The notes under the pieces were generated by a model. The model searched no databases and had not been told where the DNA came from. It saw nothing but the letters and a program-made list of their open reading frames with translations. The translations under genes were made by a program, and so were the position numbers. Source: Bacteroidota bacterium (lineage in GTDB: Bacteria; Bacteroidota; Ignavibacteria; Ignavibacteriales; Ignavibacteriaceae). Taken from it: 16,538 nucleotides of DNA. Shown here piece by piece: positions 6,455 through 15,222 of the stretch (positions are counted from its first letter, which is position 1; every line of letters begins with the position of its first letter). Location: positions 1 to 16,538 of the forward strand of contig JAEXTR010000177.1 of assembly GCA_023406915.1 (NCBI GenBank). Reading direction: 5' to 3'.

Positions 6455-7848
6455 TGGCATCTTCAAGGTTTCACTTTCATACACTGGTTCTGATTTTTAT
6501 TCTCGTTGTGCTTGTTGCTCTTTCTACCTGGATCCTTCCGGGTGGTGAATATGAACGATTTGAAAAGGATGGTCGTACGCTCGTGAAGGCAGATTCTTTC
6601 AGATTTATTGAAAGTTCTCCTCAGGGAATTGATGATATACTGATGGCTCCAATTGAGGGATTTGTTTCTGCTGCAAAAATCATTGCATTCCTGTTTGTGA
6701 TTGGTGGTGCATTTATGGTGATTACTGATACCGGAGCGATCGGTGCAGGTGTGCAATCATTGGCACACTCCCTCACAAAAAACCCAAAGCTGCAAAAATT
6801 CTTTATTCCGATAACGATGGTCATCTTTTCAATAGCTGGCAGTACGTTTGGGATGGCGGAAGAAACAATGCCTTTCGTTCTGATATTTATCCCTTTAGCA
6901 ATCTCTCTTGGCTATGATTCAATCGTGGGTACTGCCATCCCATTCCTGGGCGCAGCAGCTGGATTCGCAGGTGCGGTTTTTAACCCTTTTACGGTTGGTA
7001 TAGCACAAAGCATTTCTGGTTTGCCAATGTATTCCGGAATGGAATACAGAATCATTATCTGGGTGATTAGTACGGTCTGTATGATTGCGTTCATTATGTG
7101 GTATGCGGCAAAGATAAAAAAGAACCCTCAGGCAAGCCCGGTGTATGATATCGATCTTGAAAGAAAAAAAACACTTCACCTGACTAATGAGGAAAAACTG
7201 CAGTTTACCGGGAAGCACAAGGCAATCCTTGTTGTCTTCGGTATCGCATTCATCTTTATGATCTATGGTATCCTTCGTTATCAATGGTATATCATTGAAA
7301 TTGCAGCGATATTCCTTGCACTTGGAATTGTCTCTGGTTTGATCGGTGGTTTGAACGGAGGCAAGATTGCAGATAGTTTCAAGGCTGGTGCAAAGGATAT
7401 GATGGGCGTTGCACTGATTATTGGATGCGCAAAGGCCATGCTCATTATCGCTCAGGACGGGAAGATTCTTGACCTGATGCTCTTCTCACTCTCTGGTGTG
7501 ATATCAGATCTTCACCCGGTAGTAGCTGCACAGGCAATGTTCGTTACACAGGGTGTTATCAACTTTTTTGTACACTCCGGCTCCGGTCAGGCAGCGTTAA
7601 CGATGCCGGTCATGGCTCCACTGGCAGATGTACTTGGTATTTCCAGGCAGATTGCGGTCCTGGCTTTCCAGTTTGGTGAAGGATGGATTAACCCTATCTT
7701 GCCAACGTCCGGAGTAACAATGGGCGTGCTTGGGCTTGCAGGTATTCCATGGGAACGCTGGTTCAAATGGATGCTCCCGGCACAGATATTCTTTTTTATT
7801 CTGGCGTTACTTCTTTTAATACCGCCATTCTTTTTCAATTATCAATAA
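6454..7848 (+). CDS. YfcC-family inner membrane carrier (DcuC-type, probable amino acid or peptide substrate)
   Basis: A polytopic carrier of 464 residues with about a dozen hydrophobic segments, starting with helix ~11-29 (LVLIFILVVLVALSTWILPGG). Family features are the first re-entrant-type motif GSTFGMAEETMPFVLIFIPL (129-148), the repeat-related NPFTVGIAQSISGLP (177-191), and in the second half the SGSGQAALTMPVMAPLADVLG stretch followed by EGWINPILPTSGVTMG and GIPWERWFKWMLP. This is the YfcC/ArcD-like branch of the C4-dicarboxylate carrier superfamily, whose better known members exchange basic amino acids such as arginine and ornithine. That would match uptake of arginine-containing products if the neighbour is a cyanophycinase, but substrate cannot be read from the sequence. 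The ATG shares its A with the previous stop (TAATG), so translation is likely coupled. A 45-bp gap follows before the next gene. Confidence 0.9.
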   Translation: MASSRFHFHTLVLIFILVVLVALSTWILPGGEYERFEKDGRTLVKADSFRFIESSPQGIDDILMAPIEGFVSAAKIIAFLFVIGGAFMVITDTGAIGAGVQSLAHSLTKNPKLQKFFIPITMVIFSIAGSTFGMAEETMPFVLIFIPLAISLGYDSIVGTAIPFLGAAAGFAGAVFNPFTVGIAQSISGLPMYSGMEYRIIIWVISTVCMIAFIMWYAAKIKKNPQASPVYDIDLERKKTLHLTNEEKLQFTGKHKAILVVFGIAFIFMIYGILRYQWYIIEIAAIFLALGIVSGLIGGLNGGKIADSFKAGAKDMMGVALIIGCAKAMLIIAQDGKILDLMLFSLSGVISDLHPVVAAQAMFVTQGVINFFVHSGSGQAALTMPVMAPLADVLGISRQIAVLAFQFGEGWINPILPTSGVTMGVLGLAGIPWERWFKWMLPAQIFFFILALLLLIPPFFFNYQ

Positions 7849-7893
7849 GTTTCGTTCAACAATCAATCATCACCTAATTCATGAGGTTCAACA

Positions 7894-9036
7894 ATGAAAT
7901 CTAAGGTACTTTTTCTGTTTCTGACAATTTCGCTTTTGTTAGCTGACGGAATCTCATTTGCCCAGACGACCGTTGCGTTCGAAACCGGTAAAATGTGTGT
8001 CCAGTTAAACAAGCTCTATGGCAGACTCCGCCTTTACACACCGAATATTGATGGTGTTCGTCATATCGACCGTACAACCATCCTGGTCAGCAGCGCTCCT
8101 GACAAGGTATTTGATTATAAGAATGATTATGATGTGCTTGACACCCCTATGATCGTTACCCCGCCAACGTATGGTGATTTTGAAATTGCAGGATCATTTG
8201 ATAACACCTATTCAGATCTTCCTCCGGATGTTGTTGTGTACATGAACATCTATGGCTGGACTAATAAGTCGTTCATCCTCTACAAAATGAAAATCCATAA
8301 TCGTGAATCGGCAGCAATGAACTCATTTATGGCAATGGAAACTATTTATAATACTGCAGGTATTCAGGGCGGTGGAGATACCGTTGAATATATTGCAGCC
8401 AGTAAAATTGTCCACGCCTATAATGGAAGTGTTGATACTGTTCCCGGGCATATCGGTATGAAGATTCTCGGCGCTGATCCTTTTGCACATACTTCCATGG
8501 AGTATATTGCAAACTATTGGGAAGGCGATACTATGATGTATCGCATGATCGCAACACCCGGATTGCAAAACAATTTTATTTCCCCTGCACTCGGTGAACC
8601 AACACTGACCTTCTTCGGCAAAAACTCAGTCCCGATTGCTGCAGGTGATACTTCCGTGATGTATGTGGCAATCGCAGTTGCAGCCTCGAAAGCAGAGATG
8701 CTTACAGCGATGGCAGAGGCAGAAGCAAAGTATAATGCATTGTTCACAAGTGTAAACGATGATCTGCAGCCAACGGCCTATCGCCTCCATCAAAACTATC
8801 CGAATCCGTTTAACCCGTCTACAAGAATCAGTTTTGACTTGCCAGTAAGAAGTGACATTAAACTCTCGGTATTCGATATGCTGGGGCAGGAAGTAGCTAC
8901 TCTGGCGAACGGCAGTTTTGAAGCAGGCAGTCACACTGTACAGTTTGATGCATCGAATCTGACAAGCGGCATGTATCTGTATCGGTTGAGTGCTGGTAAC
9001 TTTACCGCAACAGGTAAGATGAGTCTTGTTCGGTAA
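7894..9036 (+). CDS. Secreted protein of unknown function with T9SS type A sorting domain
   Basis: The 380-residue product has a Sec signal peptide (1-23, cleavage likely after SFA), a beta-rich unrecognised body (~24-290) and a classic T9SS C-terminal sorting domain (~296-380: YRLHQNYPNPFNPSTRISFDLP, then FDMLGQEVATL and SGMYLYRLSAGNF). It should be exported, moved across the outer membrane by T9SS and released or anchored at the surface. The body has no catalytic motif I know. Its segment GDTSVMYVAIAVAASKAEMLTAMAEAEAKY (251-280) is like one in the large FN3 protein of the same operon (NDTLVFYTAFVAGETKAELDKYLNEA), hinting at a shared module. GAGG at 7883-7886 lies seven bases before the ATG. 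It sits between the carrier and the regulator, so a role in binding the locus substrate at the surface is a reasonable guess and no more. Confidence 0.88.
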   Translation: MKSKVLFLFLTISLLLADGISFAQTTVAFETGKMCVQLNKLYGRLRLYTPNIDGVRHIDRTTILVSSAPDKVFDYKNDYDVLDTPMIVTPPTYGDFEIAGSFDNTYSDLPPDVVVYMNIYGWTNKSFILYKMKIHNRESAAMNSFMAMETIYNTAGIQGGGDTVEYIAASKIVHAYNGSVDTVPGHIGMKILGADPFAHTSMEYIANYWEGDTMMYRMIATPGLQNNFISPALGEPTLTFFGKNSVPIAAGDTSVMYVAIAVAASKAEMLTAMAEAEAKYNALFTSVNDDLQPTAYRLHQNYPNPFNPSTRISFDLPVRSDIKLSVFDMLGQEVATLANGSFEAGSHTVQFDASNLTSGMYLYRLSAGNFTATGKMSLVR

Positions 9037-9041
9037 TTACT

Positions 9042-9899
9042 ATGACCCGTTCAAAAGACCTCAAAGCACGTATAAGACTACACTATGAGAAACTGCCCAA
9101 AAATCACCGGTTGATTGCGGAGTATTTTCTCGAGAATTTTGACCGGATACCGTTCCTGACAGTACATGAGATTTCAGAGGCAACGCGCGCTAGCGTTGCC
9201 TCAATTGTACGCTTTGCCCAGAGGATCGGCTACAGTGGCTACAGTGAAGTACGTGATGATATCGCAGAAACCTTGCAGCATCATATTTCGAATAACCACA
9301 TCTTTACACTGCTCGATGCTAAATCTCAAAGCAAGGATATTCTGACGACCGTCGCTAATCAGGATATTAAAAATATCAACGAAACCATTTCGATTAATGA
9401 GCGCTCAACATTTAAAAAAGCAGTGGATATGATCATCTCTGCACGCCGGGTAGTTACCGGCGGGCTGGGTATCAGTCACCTGCTCGCATCGATACTCGCA
9501 TATCAGCTTAGCCAGGTAGCAGTGGATGCCCAGGCACTCACCAACAACCATGCTACATTCAAGGAGCAACTGCTCTTTCTGGATAAATCTGATCTTTTTA
9601 TTGCTATCACATTTCCCCCCTATTCGAAACAGACAGTCACCGCCGCTGAGTTTGCCTTTAACCGCGGTATTAAAGTGCTCTCGGTTACGAATAAGAACTC
9701 ATCACCAATTACATTCTTTTCGGATGCATTCCTGATCGTGAAGAGTGAGAATATGCTTTTTACCAATTCCTTCTCCGCCGTATCAGTTCTGATTAATGCG
9801 ATAGCCACTCAGGTGGCATTGAGTAATGAAGAACAGGCAAAAGCTTTTCTTGACGATCTGGAATACCTGAACACGATTGATGGTGATACGTTAGAATAG
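9042..9899 (+). CDS. MurR/RpiR-family transcriptional regulator (HTH-SIS)
   Basis: Of 285 residues, the N-terminal ~77 form the RpiR helix-turn-helix domain: LPKNHRLIAEYFLENFDRIPFLTVHEISEATRASVASIVRFAQRIGYSGYSEVRDDI spans 18-74, with the recognition helix near 51-62. A SIS domain follows (~125-262), opening with GGLGISHLLASILAYQL (140-156). SIS domains in this family usually sense phosphosugars, but the loop that binds phosphate is FPPYSKQT (191-198) rather than the more common S-x-S-G-x-T, a variant that may respond to another ligand. The gene starts 5 bp after the T9SS protein gene with no strong ribosome binding site and lies 39 bp before the TonB receptor gene, so it is embedded in the operon and probably autoregulates it. 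The dyads at 4439-4496 are candidate operators. Confidence 0.92.
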   Translation: MTRSKDLKARIRLHYEKLPKNHRLIAEYFLENFDRIPFLTVHEISEATRASVASIVRFAQRIGYSGYSEVRDDIAETLQHHISNNHIFTLLDAKSQSKDILTTVANQDIKNINETISINERSTFKKAVDMIISARRVVTGGLGISHLLASILAYQLSQVAVDAQALTNNHATFKEQLLFLDKSDLFIAITFPPYSKQTVTAAEFAFNRGIKVLSVTNKNSSPITFFSDAFLIVKSENMLFTNSFSAVSVLINAIATQVALSNEEQAKAFLDDLEYLNTIDGDTLE

Positions 9900-9938
9900 T
9901 CTTATTACTCACAGTATCTAAACGACAGGAGCTCTGCC

Positions 9939-12410
9939 GTGAAAAAAACCGTAATCATACTGCTGTTGCTGCCAGTCCTGCTGTTCGCCGGAACTACTGG
10001 CAAGCTGACCGGGAAAGTCACCGACGCCTCAACAGGAGAACCACTGATTGGTGTGAATATTCTGCTTGAGGGCACGACCCTTGGTGCAGCAACCGATGTA
10101 AATGGTAACTATACCATATTAAATATCCCGCCCGGACTCTATTCTGTCCGGATATCTTTCATTGGATACACAACTATTACTGTTAACAATGTCCGGATTC
10201 TTGTTGACCTTACCACAACACTGCCGGTGCAGCTCTCTTCATCCAGTATCGCTATGGATGAAGTCGTGGTGGTTGCAAGAAATCCATTAGTCCAAAAAGA
10301 CCTTACAAGCACCAAATCAGTTATGTCCCGTGATGAAATCGAATCGTTGCCTGTATCAAATTTCCTTGATATGCTCAGTATTCAGGCTGGTGTGGTCGGA
10401 AGTGGAAACAATCTGCACATTCGCGGTGGCAGGGCAGATGAAGTTGCATATCTGGTTGATGGTATGTACGTTCAGGACCCTTTGCTGGGTGGTCTTGCTA
10501 CATCCATTAATAATGATGCTATTCAGGAAATGAGTCTGCTGAGTGGTACGTTTAATGCTGAATATGGTAATGCTCTCAGTGGTGTGGTGAATATCGTTAC
10601 CCGAGATGGTGGTGAAGACTTCAGGGGCAAACTTGAGGTTCGTACCAGTGAGTTCGGGGTGAAGGATTATACTGATCTCCACGAACTGAGAATGAATGGT
10701 TCACTTTCAGGTCCGGTCACGCAGGATATCAGGTTCTTTCTCTCGGGTGAACAGGATAAGCGTGGCAGTTATCTCCCCTTTGGGTATAACAGGCAGGTGA
10801 CCGGGTTCGGCAAACTCACCTTCCTTTTTATTCCCGGCCTCAAAATTGCTCTCGCAAGCCGCTACTCCAGTGGTGAAAGACAAAACTATAGTCATACGTT
10901 CAAGTATATCCCAGAACGGTACGCAAAATCAGAAACTGAAAGCTATCATGGCTCCCTCACACTAACTCATTCAGTGCTGAATAATCTCTTTTATGACCTG
11001 AAACTTTCATATTTCTCTCAGACCTATTTCAATGGCTGGGACCGTGATACGTCGATCTATCTTGCCGAACCATTTCCTTACCTTGTAAAAGTTGAAAATG
11101 GAAGGGAATATCGAGACTTTTATGCTGCCGGTAACCCTGTGGGGCTCGTAGATAGCAGAACTTCAACAATCGATGCCAAACTTGACCTTACCTGGCAGGC
11201 AAACCAGACCAATGAGATCAGGATCGGCTTACAATACAAAAAGCATGATATGAAACTGCTGGATATCACTGGTATCAAACGCCCTTTGAATCTGCAGTAT
11301 ATTGACAACTATCATGTGACCACGCCGTATGAAATGGCTGCATATATTCAGGATAAGATCGAGCTTCCTTTCCTCGTGATCAACCTGGGACTCCGGGCTG
11401 ATTATATGAATGCTAATGTTGATTTCAGAAACGATCCTCTGGATCCTACTTCAGTCGTGAAGGTGAGATCCCGTTCTCAGCTTAGCCCACGCGTGGGTAT
11501 CGCACACCCCATTTCTGACAGAACGAAACTCCATTTCTCCTATGGTCATTTTTTCCAAAATTCTAATTACAACAGGTTATTTGAAAATAAGGATTATAAG
11601 CTGACAGTGCGTGAACCAATCTTCGGTCAGCCAAATCTCGATGCAGAACGCACCGTGGCGTATGAAGTTGGGCTTACGCATCAGTTCAGTGAAACCGTAT
11701 CCATGAGTATGACTGCATATTATAAGGATATCACAGGGCTGATTGGTACAACCTACTTCTTCCCTTACTCTGCACCTGGCCGATTCATTGGATATACCCT
11801 TTATGTAAATGAAGACTACGCAAATGTAAAAGGTTTTGAGGTGAATGTTGACTTCAGACCTGCCCGCAACTTTTCGGGTGGTATTTCCTATACCTATTCT
11901 GTGGCAAAAGGCAGCTCCTCTTCTGAACAGGAACAATACCCCGGTACCACAGAATCAACCCTGCTCTACTATCTGGACTTTGATAAAACCCACAGCTTCA
12001 ACCTGTCCGCAACCTATATGTTCGCTCAGGGTGAAGGTCCTGTCCTGTTTGGAACGCCGCTCCTGGAAAACTCAGATATCAGCTTCATCTTCAGAGCTTC
12101 GAGTGGCTATCCCTACACACCATCAGGCAGGGATGTTGGTTTCGTAGTAAAAAATTCACTTCGCCTGCCTGCTAACTACACGCTCGATATCGAGATCGGT
12201 AAAGAACTGACTCTTTGGAATAGCCTGAAGCTGCGCATCTTTGCTGAGATTTTGAATATCACCAATCACCGGAATATCTTATATGTTTATCCTGATACCG
12301 GTGATCCGGATTTCACCCTCGTGGGTGCCCGTTCAAAAGAGTATATGCAGGATCCTTCAAATTACGGACCCCCGAGGAGTATTCGTCTGGGGCTGGGAAT
12401 CAGGTTTTAA
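9939..12410 (+). CDS. SusC-like TonB-dependent outer membrane receptor
   Basis: This 823-residue outer membrane importer has a signal peptide (1-17, LLLLPVLLFA), a carboxypeptidase-regulatory-like domain (~21-103: GKVTDASTGEPLIGVNILLEG, GNYTILNIPPGLYSVRISFIGY) and a TonB-box-like DEVVVVA (107-113). The plug follows (~120-225, NNLHIRGGRADEVAYLVDGMYV at 157-178 and FNAEYGNALSGVVNIVTRDGG) and a beta barrel runs to the terminal aromatic residue (LGLGIRF). Such receptors import ligands using proton-motive force relayed by TonB. It is shorter than typical Bacteroidota SusC (~1000 residues), and no SusD lipoprotein follows. The start is GTG at 9939, supported by AGGAG (9927-9931) seven bases upstream and by the signal peptide. 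The next gene begins 15 bp after its stop. Substrate is not readable from sequence; the operon suggests peptides. Confidence 0.94.
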   Translation: MKKTVIILLLLPVLLFAGTTGKLTGKVTDASTGEPLIGVNILLEGTTLGAATDVNGNYTILNIPPGLYSVRISFIGYTTITVNNVRILVDLTTTLPVQLSSSSIAMDEVVVVARNPLVQKDLTSTKSVMSRDEIESLPVSNFLDMLSIQAGVVGSGNNLHIRGGRADEVAYLVDGMYVQDPLLGGLATSINNDAIQEMSLLSGTFNAEYGNALSGVVNIVTRDGGEDFRGKLEVRTSEFGVKDYTDLHELRMNGSLSGPVTQDIRFFLSGEQDKRGSYLPFGYNRQVTGFGKLTFLFIPGLKIALASRYSSGERQNYSHTFKYIPERYAKSETESYHGSLTLTHSVLNNLFYDLKLSYFSQTYFNGWDRDTSIYLAEPFPYLVKVENGREYRDFYAAGNPVGLVDSRTSTIDAKLDLTWQANQTNEIRIGLQYKKHDMKLLDITGIKRPLNLQYIDNYHVTTPYEMAAYIQDKIELPFLVINLGLRADYMNANVDFRNDPLDPTSVVKVRSRSQLSPRVGIAHPISDRTKLHFSYGHFFQNSNYNRLFENKDYKLTVREPIFGQPNLDAERTVAYEVGLTHQFSETVSMSMTAYYKDITGLIGTTYFFPYSAPGRFIGYTLYVNEDYANVKGFEVNVDFRPARNFSGGISYTYSVAKGSSSSEQEQYPGTTESTLLYYLDFDKTHSFNLSATYMFAQGEGPVLFGTPLLENSDISFIFRASSGYPYTPSGRDVGFVVKNSLRLPANYTLDIEIGKELTLWNSLKLRIFAEILNITNHRNILYVYPDTGDPDFTLVGARSKEYMQDPSNYGPPRSIRLGLGIRF

Positions 12411-12414
12411 AGGC

Positions 12415-12420
12415 AGGTGA
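12415..12420 (+). promoter_or_regulatory. Ribosome binding site deciding the start of the FN3 protein
   Basis: AGGTGA (12415-12420) lies five bases before ATG 12426. It overlaps a possible in-frame GTG start at 12417, which itself has only AAGG a few bases away. The ATG is therefore the better start, and it also gives the cleaner signal peptide (MKTILNIKTLIIIFG). Confidence 0.6.
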
Positions 12421-12425
12421 TAACT

Positions 12426-15206
12426 ATGAAAACAATATTGAACATAAAAACACTGATAATCATATTTGGACTTTTTGCCCTGATACCGGTATCGTATGCT
12501 CAAAAGGATAAGAACCGCGAAAAGGACTTTGGTCCTATTGAAAAGTCGCTCGGTATTTATGATCGGGCGGGTGGTTTGCATAACGCAAGCAATCTTGGTC
12601 TCTTCTTCGAAAACCGTGGTAAACTTTATCCGCGTCGGTTGTCTCAGGGTCCCTCCCTTGAATTCCCAATCAACAGCGGCAAACAGTACCTCTACCGCGG
12701 AAACATTTTTATTGGAATCCCCGGTAATGTTGTGCAGGGACGGTTTACAACGAATGAAGAGTGGGAAGCTGCGTATGGCTACCATAATCGTCAGTTGGCA
12801 AAAATCGCATTCAGTGATAACCCAAACTCCTGGGGACCAAACGGCTGGCCTGTAAAGGATGCTGATGGTAACCCAATCATTAAATCTGATCAGGATAGTT
12901 ATTGTGTATACAATGACAGTACTAACGCCCTCGGTGCGCTGGGTATCGAAGTGCATCAGATCGGATATGCATACGGAGTGAACTTTGCAAAGAACCTCCT
13001 CTTCTTTAAATACATGGTGGTGAACAAGGGAGGCAAAACACTCGATAGTCTCTATTTCAGTAAGTACTTTGATGTGGATGTCGGTAATATCAGCGGCGGA
13101 GATCCCGAATATGCTGATGACCGTGTCGGCTTTGACAGGCAGAAAAACTTTGTCTGGTATTACGATGATGGTGTATCAAATGAATGGCCGGGTGGAAAAA
13201 CCGGAATGGTAGGTTTAGTGTTTCTGAAAACTCCGGTTGTGAATGGGAAAGAACTTGGTATCACAGATTTCCATTACAGTCTGTATGATGATGATTCTGA
13301 TATTGATTCTGTTCAGTATGGTATCATGAGCAGTAACCGGAACCTGTATAATTCTAATATTGGAAACAAGTACTTCCATATTGGTTCAGGGTCTGATATT
13401 CACTTTGATGACCCTAATACAATTCCGGCGTCAGGTATGGACCTTGTCACCTATAACTCTTCTGGTCCCTATACACTGCCCGTTAATGATACACTGGTCT
13501 TCTATACCGCTTTCGTTGCTGGTGAAACCAAGGCTGAACTGGATAAGTATCTCAACGAAGCGTTCAGAATCCTTCAGTTCGATTTTGAGATCAGTAAGCC
13601 CCCAATTACCCCTACACTAAACGTGTTCAGTGGTGATAAAAAAGCGCTGCTGTATTGGGATGATAAAGCTGAAGCTTCAAAGGACAACTACTCTGGCGAG
13701 TATGATTTTGAAGGGTATCGTGTTTACCGTAGTCTTGATAAAGGTGTTAACTGGCAGCTCCTGCAGGAGTATGATATCCCTAAAAATCAGATTGGAGCGG
13801 ATAGAGGGTTGCAGTACTCCTACACTGATACTACTGTAACAAATGGGATTGAGTACTGGTATTGCGTTACCGCTTATGATCGGGGCGATAGCTCTGTCCC
13901 AAGTCTGGAATCCCCAAAGGGTACCAGCATCAACGCCCAGAATACCAAAGCAGCTGTACCGCGTTCTGAGGCAATCGGAAGAACTGCTGTAACCGGAGAT
14001 CAGGTCCTGCACACAGGCCCGGGCAATTACCCGATGACGGTAAATCCTGTTGATAATGACTCACTTGCCGGAAATAGTTATAAGGTTGGCTTTACCTATA
14101 CTTCTCGTCAGGAGATTGGTAAACCCATCATGCGCTGTGAGATCATTATCAATGATTCCTCCAAAACTGAAATGAATAAATGGGGCATCCAGTGGACAGG
14201 ACCCAAAACGTTCTGGATAATCGATTACCGTACTGGCGACCCAACATCACAGGCGGAAATTGCCTATGCTAACGGGAAGCTCTTCCCCATTATTAAAGGT
14301 CCTAATGCGAATACCCCCGCGCTTGGCTTCAGACTATTTGGACCTGCTGCTAATGCACCGATCGATTCTCTGCCGAGAAAAGATGATTTGCTGACGATTT
14401 CGTTCTCCAACCGTGCAGTTCGCAATGGCTCAGATACGGTTATCCACCCTCGTCCTGTTGATATCGACCTTCCACAGGCAACCTCAGATGGTGTGGTCTT
14501 CACCATGATGAAAAAGGATGTGATCGAGGATGTCTCCAGAGTAGGTGGAACGGATAATATAACAATAGATTTCACAGTATCTGACGAAACAATAGTGAAG
14601 AATGAGCACTACCTGGTGTCCGTTAATAAAAATGGAAAATCAGATGGACAGGGATTTGTTGAAATCCTTGTTCGTGGTGCAGCGCAGGATACAGTACTGC
14701 GTGCTGATTCACTCTTTAACCTTGGTACATTTAACTTTAACGGTATCCAGGGCAGACTCACGTTCCCCGCAGCTACACCTCCATCACCAGGAAATATCTT
14801 TGCAGTAAAAAGCGTGATCCCTAAAGCGCCCAATCTATTGGATACGTACTCTTTCTCTATACTCGGCTCGAAATATGACCGTGTGGCAGCTGAACGCGAC
14901 AAATCAAAAATTCGCGTCGTACCGAATCCGTATGTAGTCAGCTCTCTCTTTGAACCTGAGTTCGGTGAACTTAGAAGAGAACCTCTCAGAAGAATTCAAT
15001 TTATCAATCTCCCCGTTGAGTGTTCAATCAGTATCTTTACTGTCGACGCTGATCTGGTGAAGACCATCCAGCATAGTAGTACTTCAGGTACGGCTGAATG
15101 GGACCTTCGCGCTGAAGGTGGCAGGGAGATCGCCCCTGGAATATACCTCTTCGTCGTAAAGGCAGAAGGTTTTGAGTATCTCAGCAGATTTGCAGTAATT
15201 AAATAA
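12426..15206 (+). CDS. Large secreted FN3 protein with divergent T9SS-type C-terminus
   Basis: With the ATG at 12426 the protein has 926 residues (929 from the GTG at 12417). It has a signal peptide ending near VSYA, and an N-terminal beta-rich module (~30-385) with aromatic and Asp-rich runs such as YFSKYFDVDVGN and YDDDSDIDS. A fibronectin type III domain follows (~390-495, EGYRVYRSLDKGVNW to EYWYCVTAYDRGD), then a long unassigned region. The C-terminal ~85 residues look like a sorting domain: VVPNPYVV, RRIQFINLP, ISIFTVDADLVKTIQH, WDLR and APGIYLFVVKAEG. The C-terminus differs from the YPNPFNP form in the 380-residue protein but has the same strand order. It is predicted to be surface-located. 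It sits 15 bp after the TonB receptor gene and 16 bp before the PorV-like gene, a position where SusD would be in Bacteroidota; it has no SusD TPR character or lipobox. Function is unknown; a surface ligand-capture partner is inferred. Confidence 0.85.
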   Translation: MKTILNIKTLIIIFGLFALIPVSYAQKDKNREKDFGPIEKSLGIYDRAGGLHNASNLGLFFENRGKLYPRRLSQGPSLEFPINSGKQYLYRGNIFIGIPGNVVQGRFTTNEEWEAAYGYHNRQLAKIAFSDNPNSWGPNGWPVKDADGNPIIKSDQDSYCVYNDSTNALGALGIEVHQIGYAYGVNFAKNLLFFKYMVVNKGGKTLDSLYFSKYFDVDVGNISGGDPEYADDRVGFDRQKNFVWYYDDGVSNEWPGGKTGMVGLVFLKTPVVNGKELGITDFHYSLYDDDSDIDSVQYGIMSSNRNLYNSNIGNKYFHIGSGSDIHFDDPNTIPASGMDLVTYNSSGPYTLPVNDTLVFYTAFVAGETKAELDKYLNEAFRILQFDFEISKPPITPTLNVFSGDKKALLYWDDKAEASKDNYSGEYDFEGYRVYRSLDKGVNWQLLQEYDIPKNQIGADRGLQYSYTDTTVTNGIEYWYCVTAYDRGDSSVPSLESPKGTSINAQNTKAAVPRSEAIGRTAVTGDQVLHTGPGNYPMTVNPVDNDSLAGNSYKVGFTYTSRQEIGKPIMRCEIIINDSSKTEMNKWGIQWTGPKTFWIIDYRTGDPTSQAEIAYANGKLFPIIKGPNANTPALGFRLFGPAANAPIDSLPRKDDLLTISFSNRAVRNGSDTVIHPRPVDIDLPQATSDGVVFTMMKKDVIEDVSRVGGTDNITIDFTVSDETIVKNEHYLVSVNKNGKSDGQGFVEILVRGAAQDTVLRADSLFNLGTFNFNGIQGRLTFPAATPPSPGNIFAVKSVIPKAPNLLDTYSFSILGSKYDRVAAERDKSKIRVVPNPYVVSSLFEPEFGELRREPLRRIQFINLPVECSISIFTVDADLVKTIQHSSTSGTAEWDLRAEGGREIAPGIYLFVVKAEGFEYLSRFAVIK

Positions 15207-15222
15207 GGAACAGAGGCAAAGT

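Noticed and set aside
12417..12425. GTG start for the FN3 protein
   Set aside because: The GTG is inside the AGGTGA ribosome binding site that serves ATG 12426 at good spacing; using it adds only three residues before the signal peptide.
12357..12956. 199-codon open frame on the minus strand
   Set aside because: It is opposite the end of the TonB receptor and the start of the FN3 protein, both well supported, and its translation resembles no protein.
12426..15206. FN3 protein as a SusD homolog
   Set aside because: Position after a SusC-like gene suggested it, but there is no lipobox, no helical TPR-like content, and the protein is beta-rich with an FN3 domain and a sorting-type end.
15190..15206. 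GTAATTAAATAA resembling part of a HexR-type site
   Set aside because: It is simply the last codons and stop of the FN3 gene (V-I-K-stop), and the right half of the dyad is missing.
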